From assembly GCA_009785345.1 (NCBI GenBank), contig WQWL01000023.1, positions 1 through 32,188 of the forward strand: a DNA stretch of 32,188 nucleotides, written 5' to 3'. Source of the stretch: Oscillospiraceae bacterium (lineage in GTDB: Bacteria; Bacillota; Clostridia; Oscillospirales; Oscillospiraceae). Both the position numbers and the translations under genes were made by a program. Shown piece after piece: positions 15,370 through 22,189 of this stretch; position 1 is the stretch's first letter; each line of letters begins with the position of its first letter. The notes below the pieces were generated by a model. The model was not told the DNA's origin. It saw nothing but the letters and a program-made list of their open reading frames with translations, and ran no database searches.

Positions 15370-16118
15370 CGCTTACCGCCTCCATCCTTTTGTTTAGAAA
15401 CGCTTTTTTTACTACTAGATTTTGACGCGCCTGAACCGTAATATTTCTTCATCATCTTACGATCTCTGATATAGTAGACAACTATTGCCGTAAGAACCGC
15501 AAAGATGGCAACGGGGATCGAAATAATCACCAAATCCAGCAACTCGACATGAATCGGCGTTTCAAGGTTTGCCAGTGTGCTTTGAACTAAGAGACCTCCG
15601 GCTCCACCTACGAAAAGAACCTGGCAGAAGAACCATGCTATGTTCTCTATACCGCCACCCATGCCTTTGAGTGTTTCAAGATGTTTTTCATTCATTTTCT
15701 TGCCCTTAGCTTCAACCGCACCTTCCATCATTGGCATGACAACCGGGCGCACGAAGCCAGCAACACCGCCAAAACTCACGTTAAAGGCGGCAAAAATGCT
15801 TCTCATTATGCCATATGCACCGAGCACCATTCCGGGTGTCGAGCCTTTGACTTTTGCAATTAATTTTGCGGCAGATTCTCTCAGACCATTTCTCTCCAGT
15901 GTTCCGATTACGAGCATGATCATTATAAAGATAGCCATAGGTCGGTTTCCGACAAAAGTGCTACCCAGAGTTTCCAACATGTCAACGGGTCCTAAACCGC
16001 CCACAAGAGCTGTTACAATCGCGGCGAGCATGATAATCAATATAGCGTCTAACTTAAATGCAAATCCTAGTATGACAATCAATACGCCTACAAGGGTTAT
16101 AATTTCAGAAAATCCCAT
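15366..16118 (-). CDS. DUF969 membrane protein
   Basis: A 250-residue integral membrane protein with six or so hydrophobic segments. The segments around RPMAIFIMIMLVIGTLERNGL and FNVSFGGVAGFVRPVVMPMMEGA match the DUF969 family, which is nearly always found beside DUF979. The C-terminal tail is Lys/Ser-rich and cytoplasmic. AAGGAGG lies about 13 nt before the ATG, a long spacer. A second, unused AAGGAGG lies further upstream near 16185-16191 with no start codon in reach. It is the first gene of the DUF969-DUF979-M29-pcp-S15 run and starts 182 bp after the M14 stop. Confidence 0.87.
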   Translation of the reverse strand: MGFSEIITLVGVLIVILGFAFKLDAILIIMLAAIVTALVGGLGPVDMLETLGSTFVGNRPMAIFIMIMLVIGTLERNGLRESAAKLIAKVKGSTPGMVLGAYGIMRSIFAAFNVSFGGVAGFVRPVVMPMMEGAVEAKGKKMNEKHLETLKGMGGGIENIAWFFCQVLFVGGAGGLLVQSTLANLETPIHVELLDLVIISIPVAIFAVLTAIVVYYIRDRKMMKKYYGSGASKSSSKKSVSKQKDGGGKR

Positions 16119-16291
16119 ATTTGCTAATAATCCTCCTTAATTTTAATTTTGCATAGTTTTGTGATTCTTTGCGAACGTGAGTTTTTACCTCCTTACTAAC
16201 ATATTTTTATTTTGCAGCAAGGGTACAGTATCACCCGTGTCCCTAACCGTCTTGTATCTGGTATAGTGGTTTCAAAGAGCGGGATATTCAT

Positions 16292-16316
16292 ACTAATCGT
16301 TTAGGGCGCGATTAGT
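16292..16316. other. Palindrome overlapping the M14 stop codon
   Basis: ACTAATCG (16292-16299) and CGATTAGT (16309-16316) form a perfect 8-bp stem across the stop codon (16301-16303) of the minus-strand M14 gene. There is no T-run after it on the minus strand, so it is a poor intrinsic terminator. It may allow readthrough into DUF969. Confidence 0.4.
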
Positions 16317-19300
16317 GGTCTTTGTCTGTAATACGATTTGGAGATGCCTTCTGCTGTTTGAATTTTACTGTCTTCAAATACACATTTACTGTCTCTGAGC
16401 ATCCTTATTATATTGATATCATGTAGCATATGTGTGCGTGCACACATTTTAAGATAATCTCCTTGAGCCGTTTCATCTGTGATTTCACTAGTATATGCGA
16501 CTGTAGTAATCCATGGGAAGCGTACTGATGGATAACGATGATTTGGATCAAAATCAAAGCTCATCCACACATTAATCATATCTCTATAGTATTTTGCCGG
16601 AAAAAGGCGTGGCATCCATCTGTTGGCGTACTTTGCAAATCGGTCTGTGAGATCTTTATTGATACTTACGAGCTTATCGTCACTGTGTATTACATCGGCA
16701 ACAATTTCCTCGATTTTTTTTGCAACAATCAGATTGTCTTTATAGCATTCTTCCTTGACGGTCCAAAAGCAACCGTACAGTAGTGAGCGTGGCAGCCAGA
16801 ATCCCTTGTATGATGGGGAAGTGTAACCTGAGAACTGTTGCGCCCATTCGTGTGTCGGGACGCCGTGATTATCAACGATGATATCAGGTAGCCAGCCACA
16901 CCATATTCTCGTCAGGCACATTGCCTCTGTATGTAGTGTGTCATCTTTGAAATGCTCATGATAGAACTCTTTACCTATTGCGTTGAAGCGGGCAGTATGT
17001 AGTATCCATGTCGGGTTATCTTTTTGCAATTCATAGTGAATAGCTGCACCGTCTGCATTTTCAAATGGCACTACGACGATGTTCAGCCGTTGAGTGATGT
17101 GTTCAAATTCACTGTTAGTCAACAATTCTTTTATAAGCATGAACGCAGCATTTGTTGCAGACGGCTCATTGGCGTGATGTCTGGCATTCACGAAGAGAAC
17201 GGGGTTTTGATTTATAAGTTTTGTGCGCGATACATAACCTTTGTGCTCTGTGAGAAATTCAATAGCATATATATCCCTGCCCAGATATGATTCTCCGGAT
17301 ATGTATACCTCTATTTTCGATACTCGCTTCAGCTGTTCAATGATGGCTATGTATTCTTCATAGCCAATCATTACGTCTTCAAGAATATCAATATCCTCAA
17401 TGCACAAATCTTTTGGTGGCTGCAATGCTTCTGATATACTGACACTCAGGCGCTTTAACTCCATTTCTTCATAAACTTCAAACTGTAACTGGGAAATACT
17501 CTTGAACTTATGTTCGATCGAAAGTTTACGTTCGGAAAGCAATTTGGTAAAACTTGTAAGAATTGGTGCAATAGATTTTGGGGCTTCAACTTTTATGACT
17601 GGACTTAATTTTCCGTTGATCCATTGTATCTTGCGGATGGTGGTTGAGATGTCCTTTCTATTTAGCGTGGGTCTGATGCTGTAATCGCCAAAATCGATTG
17701 CCGGTTCAAGTCCATGCTGATCGTAGAGAGTGAACTTGAAATATGGCTTGCCATATTTCTTTTTTATTACCGGCAATATGAGTCCCGGGGCATCAAATAT
17801 CTCTCCAGCGGTCATATTGCCGTATACTTTGAAGAAATCAAGTCCGACAAAGTATATGTCTTCGTGCAAAGCATCAATTGATGATAGCAAATCCTCGCGA
17901 GTGTCTAGTTTTTCATTCGGTTCGCTCAGTTGTATGTCAAGCCGCATCTGAGCAAAGAAGGGTTGATCAGCAGTGGTCGGTCTTCCCTCCGTTTTTTTCT
18001 GACAGAAACTATGACAATAAGGCAGCACATCTTCCTGATATATCCGCCACACGTGCTCGACATCCGTTTCAATACGTTCAGAAATCACCTCTTTGCCATT
18101 GATGGCGACCCAAATCCATCCCGTTCCCGGATGGACTTTGCCCATTCCCGGATAGGCATCTATGTAGTTGCGCTCATGCGCATATGCTTTGTATTTTTCT
18201 TCACACAGCTTCTCACCGTCAGATTTTGCTACCACTTTGTACGTCGTGTCGTCATTGCCTTTGTATTCTGAAAAGACGATGTTCTCACGCGGGATGTTAA
18301 GCTCTGCAGAGAGAATATCATCAATGGGATAAAGTTCTTGTAAATATCGTATAGGCAGGTCGAACCACTTGTCTTCATCGTCTGTTTTAATATTGTCATA
18401 TGTCGGCACCGCGCCATCCTCGTCTTGCCAGTCAGTTACGCCCGGAGCCAAAAAAGGTTTGAAAAATATCTCGATTTCATCGATTTTTTTACAGCAGCGC
18501 AACTTTGGCATGATGATTTCTTCAAGCCAACTGAAACCCTGCTTGTATGCGCAAATGACCCGGGATGACAAAAGCTCTGCACCTTTTCTTTTCACAATTT
18601 CTGCAAACTCTTCATTGAGCTTTGCTCTGCTTTCCTTATCTTCGCTGAGCACCGCTAACAGCTCAATTTTGTCACCGGGCTTAACATGCGGCCACAGTTT
18701 TTCGTCAAGTACACCCTTGCAGACATCTACTTCCCAAGGTATTTCATATTCCTTTTCGTGTACCTTCTTTAGATCTTTGTACCCTTGAAATTTAGCTGGG
18801 GAGTAGTCTTTGAGAATTTCTGCGGTTACTTCATTGATTTTTGGGCTAAAATAGCAACTTGTGTCGGTTGTGATTTCATTTTTCATGTGCTCGATATGTG
18901 CCAATTGACCATCTACCGTTCTCATGCAAAGACCATCGGTCAGCTCGTTTAAAATATCAAGCCAACGTGTTCCGGGCTTTTGAAGCGGAAATTCCTCACA
19001 AATTGTCGCCACAAACTCTACCAGATCAGTGCCGCTGCCTGAGATGACAAAATGACGTCCATCATCATCTTCTTCTAAACTCAATGAACATTCAGCACTG
19101 TCGCGGAGTATGAACAGGTTGTCTTCACCTGTGTCCGCAGTCGTAATTGGATATCGCGCAATAGTTGTTTCCATGCCGAATCTGGCAGCAAAACTACACA
19201 GCGCTGATAGTTGAGCATTGCTGACTTCTGTGGGCAAAAGGATTTTTGAGTCCAATCTATCGGGTAACAGGTCATCGTTGTCGTCAATCAAAATGTAATC

Positions 19301-19714
19301 TTTGTCAAACAGACTCTCTAAACCTTTTTCTTGCCTCTTGTCAAACGGTTCAATAGGTACATTTTCCGCTATTCGGAAGTCATGGTGTGCGATACCTTCA
19401 TGTGTTCCTGTCTGATAATTTTTAGAGAGTTGAAGAAAATTATCGCATAAATATTCATATGCATTCCGCACTGAATTTTCGCTTGCAGAGATTCCGACTG
19501 TTACTAAATTGTTCATAGCTTCAACATGGAAGTGGTCATCCATATTCTCATTGATTATGAAGCAAAGTATATCGTCCGGTAAATCTCTATCTGAGGTAAA
19601 TAGAGGGAACTCCATGGCCACCGATTTAAATCCGATATAATGAGACAATTCTATTGCCAGCTTGCTTGTGAAGTATGTTGTTTTATCTATCGATATAAAG
19701 ATTTTATGATACAT
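16301..19714 (-). CDS. Very large M14-family zinc carboxypeptidase-like protein
   Basis: A protein of 1137 residues. I start at 19714 (MYHKIF), where GGAGAGGGTGGGAAG directly precedes the ATG. Frame extension to 19822 runs through the promoter. The M14 domain lies in the C-terminal third. SYLGRDIYAIEF comes first, then ARHHANEPSA with zinc ligands His847 and Glu850 (HxxE), and DNHGVPTHEW with probable third ligand His950. A likely catalytic Glu lies in TSEITDETAQ (about 1077). The first 790 residues carry no domain I recognise, apart from alternating alpha/beta segments and several acidic stretches. There is no signal peptide, so it is cytosolic. It probably removes residues from peptides imported or trimmed by the neighbouring enzymes. 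It has its own promoter with an overlapping palindrome. Confidence 0.8.
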   Translation of the reverse strand: MYHKIFISIDKTTYFTSKLAIELSHYIGFKSVAMEFPLFTSDRDLPDDILCFIINENMDDHFHVEAMNNLVTVGISASENSVRNAYEYLCDNFLQLSKNYQTGTHEGIAHHDFRIAENVPIEPFDKRQEKGLESLFDKDYILIDDNDDLLPDRLDSKILLPTEVSNAQLSALCSFAARFGMETTIARYPITTADTGEDNLFILRDSAECSLSLEEDDDGRHFVISGSGTDLVEFVATICEEFPLQKPGTRWLDILNELTDGLCMRTVDGQLAHIEHMKNEITTDTSCYFSPKINEVTAEILKDYSPAKFQGYKDLKKVHEKEYEIPWEVDVCKGVLDEKLWPHVKPGDKIELLAVLSEDKESRAKLNEEFAEIVKRKGAELLSSRVICAYKQGFSWLEEIIMPKLRCCKKIDEIEIFFKPFLAPGVTDWQDEDGAVPTYDNIKTDDEDKWFDLPIRYLQELYPIDDILSAELNIPRENIVFSEYKGNDDTTYKVVAKSDGEKLCEEKYKAYAHERNYIDAYPGMGKVHPGTGWIWVAINGKEVISERIETDVEHVWRIYQEDVLPYCHSFCQKKTEGRPTTADQPFFAQMRLDIQLSEPNEKLDTREDLLSSIDALHEDIYFVGLDFFKVYGNMTAGEIFDAPGLILPVIKKKYGKPYFKFTLYDQHGLEPAIDFGDYSIRPTLNRKDISTTIRKIQWINGKLSPVIKVEAPKSIAPILTSFTKLLSERKLSIEHKFKSISQLQFEVYEEMELKRLSVSISEALQPPKDLCIEDIDILEDVMIGYEEYIAIIEQLKRVSKIEVYISGESYLGRDIYAIEFLTEHKGYVSRTKLINQNPVLFVNARHHANEPSATNAAFMLIKELLTNSEFEHITQRLNIVVVPFENADGAAIHYELQKDNPTWILHTARFNAIGKEFYHEHFKDDTLHTEAMCLTRIWCGWLPDIIVDNHGVPTHEWAQQFSGYTSPSYKGFWLPRSLLYGCFWTVKEECYKDNLIVAKKIEEIVADVIHSDDKLVSINKDLTDRFAKYANRWMPRLFPAKYYRDMINVWMSFDFDPNHRYPSVRFPWITTVAYTSEITDETAQGDYLKMCARTHMLHDINIIRMLRDSKCVFEDSKIQTAEGISKSYYRQRPLIAP

Positions 19715-19743
19715 CTTCCCACCCTCTCCACTTTGCGAAATGC

Positions 19744-19794
19744 TTATATTCAAATTGTTTTGAATATAATACACTATTAAATATACAAATACAA
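19744..19794 (-). promoter_or_regulatory. Promoter of the M14 gene with overlapping palindromic operator
   Basis: On the minus strand TTGTAT (19789-19794) and TATTAT (19766-19771) are separated by 17 bp. A perfect 11-bp inverted repeat TTATATTCAAA/TTTGAATATAA (19744-19754 with 19759-19769, 4-bp centre) overlaps the -10 and the start region. A dimeric repressor bound there would block RNA polymerase. The regulator is unknown, and no regulator gene lies nearby. Confidence 0.6.
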
Positions 19795-19851
19795 GAAGAA
19801 ATATGTGTGTAACCAATTGCAATCTCTACAATTAGCGCTTATACAGAAATT

Positions 19852-20118
19852 CTGAGAGAGAGGGAATATTTATTCGTGTGATTACTTGTGTTGGCAATAG
19901 CGAAGAAGCATAGTCGAAAGTATGGAAAACTATCAAAGTGGAGAATCAACACTATTGAATAATTTGCATTTTGAAATAGCGACTCGTTTTTTGCGAGTCG
20001 CTATTTCGCTATCTTGTGTTCAAGAAAAAACCGGAACACTACATGTGGTATATCTAGTGATTGCAAGGGTTTTCGCTGGCAATATTGTAAAAATTATTAG
20101 CGAAAATCCTTGTTTTTT
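19852..20118 (+). ncRNA. Candidate small RNA or orphan leader upstream of mraZ
   Basis: A possible plus-strand promoter, TTGCAA (19817-19822), 17 bp, TATACA (19840-19845), predicts a start near 19852. A good terminator ends at 20118, only two bases before the mraZ -35. The enclosed stretch of roughly 267 nt has a perfect 13-bp hairpin (19974-19986 with 19994-20006, arms AAATAGCGACTCG and CGAGTCGCTATTT) and no convincing gene. It does not match a known RNA that I can recognise. The 72-codon frame inside has no ribosome binding site. Confidence 0.35.
20064..20118 (+). terminator. Intrinsic terminator just upstream of the mraZ promoter
   Basis: CAAGGGTTTTCGCT (20064-20077) pairs with AGCGAAAATCCTTG (20099-20112), 14 positions with one non-Watson-Crick pair, followed by six T (20113-20118). 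It shields the dcw cluster from upstream plus-strand transcription. The 21-nt loop is longer than usual. Confidence 0.65.
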
Positions 20119-20119
20119 C

Positions 20120-20148
20120 TTGACATTAAAGTGGGGCTAAAGTATAAT
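20120..20148 (+). promoter_or_regulatory. Strong sigma-A promoter of the dcw cluster
   Basis: TTGACA (20120-20125), a 17-bp spacer and TATAAT (20143-20148) make a perfect consensus promoter. It lies about 75 bp before mraZ and should drive the operon mraZ to ftsQ. Confidence 0.9.
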
Positions 20149-20149
20149 C

Positions 20150-20177
20150 TGGTGAAAGAGCGTGGTGAATAGTGGAG
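20150..20177 (+). promoter_or_regulatory. Possible MraZ-binding boxes
   Basis: TGGTG (20163-20167) and TGGAG (20173-20177) repeat with a 10-bp period. A further TGGTG lies at 20150 and a TGGGG at 20132. MraZ represses its own operon through TGGGN-type direct repeats with 5-bp spacers, known from E. coli. The boxes here lie just after the start site, a fitting place for repression. The consensus match is partial. Confidence 0.4.
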
Positions 20178-20221
20178 CGAAATGTTGAATAATCCCAGAA
20201 TGTGGAAAAGGAGGGAAGCAG

Positions 20222-20638
20222 ATGACCGGAAAATATGAACACAAAATCGATGCTAAAGGTCGTTTGTTTATTCCATCCTCATTACGTGAAGAACTTGGGG
20301 AAGTATTCCATGTGACAATCTCCGTCGAAGACTGCTTAACTGCGTATTCAAATGAGAGTTGGGATCGATTTTTAGAAAAAGTTAAAGCGATGCCAATTCG
20401 CAAGCAAACAAAAATGCGCCCCTTTTTCTCAAATGCAGCAAAGTGCGAACTTGATAGTCAGGGACGTTTTCTACTTCCTCAAAAACTTCGTGACAAGTGC
20501 GGATTAGTAAAAGAAGTTACTGTCGTTGGTTCAGGAACATTCATTCAATTCTGGGATAGTGAGAAGTTCGCAATCATCGATGATCAGGAAACAACACCGG
20601 ATAACCTCGCTGAGGTTATGGACGAGCTGGATTTCTAA
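20222..20638 (+). CDS. mraZ: Transcriptional regulator MraZ
   Basis: A ring-forming DNA-binding protein of the SpoVT/AbrB-like fold. It regulates the dcw operon from its first position. The 138-residue sequence has the two family repeats DAKGRLFIPSSLRE (about 10-23) and DSQGRFLLPQKLRD (about 78-91). AAGGAGGGAAGCAG precedes the ATG. The last base of its stop (TAATG) is the first base of rsmH. Autoregulation through the boxes at 20150-20177 is likely. Confidence 0.97.
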   Translation: MTGKYEHKIDAKGRLFIPSSLREELGEVFHVTISVEDCLTAYSNESWDRFLEKVKAMPIRKQTKMRPFFSNAAKCELDSQGRFLLPQKLRDKCGLVKEVTVVGSGTFIQFWDSEKFAIIDDQETTPDNLAEVMDELDF

Positions 20639-21564
20639 TGAGTCATATACCTGTTTTATTAAATGAATGCATTGAAGGACTGAACATAAATCCAAATGGC
20701 ATTTATGTAGATGGTACTCTTGGGCGAGCTGGGCACTCTTTAGAAATATTAAAGAAACTCGACGAAGGGAAATTAATCGCAATAGATCGCGATGCTGATG
20801 CGATAGTTGAAGTACAAAAAATATTTGCAGATTATGAAGAGAAGGTCATAGCAGTACACGGGGATTTCAGAGAAATCGAGAAGATACTAAAAGATCACAA
20901 TGTTGAAAAAGTAGATGGAATGTTGTTTGACTTAGGTGTTTCTTCGCCGCAGATAGATAATGCGGAGCGCGGATTTTCATATATGCAGGATGCTCCTCTT
21001 GATATGCGGATGAATAGGATTGATTCACTATCAGCATTCGACATCATAAATAGCTGGCAAGAAGATGAGTTATCTAAAATTCTTTTTGAATATGGTGAAG
21101 AGCGATTTTCTAGATCGATAGCACGTGTGATAGTGAATGAGCGCACAAAGAATAAAATCAACACCACATTTGAATTAAACGAGTTAATATACAAGGCAAT
21201 CCCTGCTGCAGCAAGACGCAAATCTAGTCATCCGTCGAAACGTTGCTATCAGGCACTGAGAATAGCTGTCAATGATGAGTTAAACTCAATTGTGAGTATG
21301 TTGGTAGCAGCACCATCACTACTAAGGTTGCATGGAAGGTTATGTGTAATCAGTTTCCATTCACTTGAAGACAGGTTAGTGAAGAAAGCATTTGCTGCAG
21401 GTGCAAAAGGCTGTACATGTCCGCCGGATATACCAATATGTGTTTGTGGTGAGAAACCAACATTGAAATTAATAACACGAAAACCCATCATTGCAAGTAA
21501 TGATGAAATGACAAATAACCCAAGATCAAAAAGTGCAAAACTAAGAATAGCAGAACGCATATGA
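20638..21564 (+). CDS. rsmH: 16S rRNA (cytosine-1402 N4) methyltransferase
   Basis: A SAM-dependent enzyme that methylates N4 of C1402 in 16S rRNA at the ribosomal P site. The 308-residue protein has HIPVLLNECIEGL at the start, the SAM loop YVDGTLGRAGHS, then FDLGVSSPQ and DAPLDMRM, all diagnostic for RsmH/MraW. ISFHSLEDRLVK lies near the end. The ATG overlaps the mraZ stop by one base, so translation is coupled. Confidence 0.97.
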   Translation: MSHIPVLLNECIEGLNINPNGIYVDGTLGRAGHSLEILKKLDEGKLIAIDRDADAIVEVQKIFADYEEKVIAVHGDFREIEKILKDHNVEKVDGMLFDLGVSSPQIDNAERGFSYMQDAPLDMRMNRIDSLSAFDIINSWQEDELSKILFEYGEERFSRSIARVIVNERTKNKINTTFELNELIYKAIPAAARRKSSHPSKRCYQALRIAVNDELNSIVSMLVAAPSLLRLHGRLCVISFHSLEDRLVKKAFAAGAKGCTCPPDIPICVCGEKPTLKLITRKPIIASNDEMTNNPRSKSAKLRIAERI

Positions 21565-21603
21565 TCAAGGGAAATGTTGTAACCAAAAGAAAGGATGTCG
21601 ATT

Positions 21604-22146
21604 ATGGAAAGTAATGCAAGAGCACTGAGTAATTATAATTATGGTACTGTTGCTCCGACAATCCAAGCAATGGTTGAAGCAGAAACCAGAAGATTACATG
21701 CGCCGCCAAAAAGAGTGACTACCGCTAGAGAACGTCCTCGTAGAATAGAAAAACCAAAAGTTGCCACAGCAGAAAAGGTTGCACCCAAAATTTCAGTTTT
21801 TGCTATTTTTGGAACAGTTTTTGTTTCAGCACTAATGATATTGGTAGTTTTAGCTCAAATTAACTTTAATGAAACGGCTGCAGAAACTGTAAGGCTGAAT
21901 GCTCATATAGCTCAACTCGAACAACAACACAGAGCATTAGAGTTGTCCCTTGAACGTGCTGTTGATTTAAGAACCATCGAACACTACGCAAGGGATGTGC
22001 TTGGTATGTCAAGACCTGATGTTGTAAATTCAGTTGCAATAACTAGTGCACCAAGAGATACAGCAATAGTTATTCAGGTTAAAGAAGAAAGTGGGTTGGA
22101 TAGGTTTGGATATTTCATAATGTCGCTGCTGGATTATTTTAGGTAA
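21604..22146 (+). CDS. ftsL: FtsL-like divisome protein
   Basis: A bitopic membrane protein of 180 residues. AAAGGA 8 nt upstream favours ATG 21604 over 21595. A basic cytoplasmic region rich in Arg precedes one membrane helix (about 60-82). A coiled-coil segment (about 85-120, AAETVRLNAHIAQLEQQHRALELSLE) and the ending RTIEHYARDVLGMSRPD, typical of FtsL/DivIC proteins, follow. In the divisome it bridges FtsQ/DivIB and the FtsW-PBP synthase. Its position between rsmH and the PBP gene is canonical. The sequence is too divergent to confirm beyond topology and context. Confidence 0.82.
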   Translation: MESNARALSNYNYGTVAPTIQAMVEAETRRLHAPPKRVTTARERPRRIEKPKVATAEKVAPKISVFAIFGTVFVSALMILVVLAQINFNETAAETVRLNAHIAQLEQQHRALELSLERAVDLRTIEHYARDVLGMSRPDVVNSVAITSAPRDTAIVIQVKEESGLDRFGYFIMSLLDYFR

Positions 22147-22189
22147 TGTTTAATATTTGCAAAATTACATTACAGAGAGGAGAAGCGAC

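Noticed and set aside
15640-16140. 166-codon plus-strand frame antisense to DUF969
   Set aside because: The same situation: a hydrophobic, repetitive shadow of a membrane-protein gene whose minus frame is coupled to DUF979.
19922-20140. 72-codon open frame upstream of mraZ
   Set aside because: It runs through a 13-bp hairpin, a terminator and the -35 of the mraZ promoter, and it lacks a ribosome binding site.
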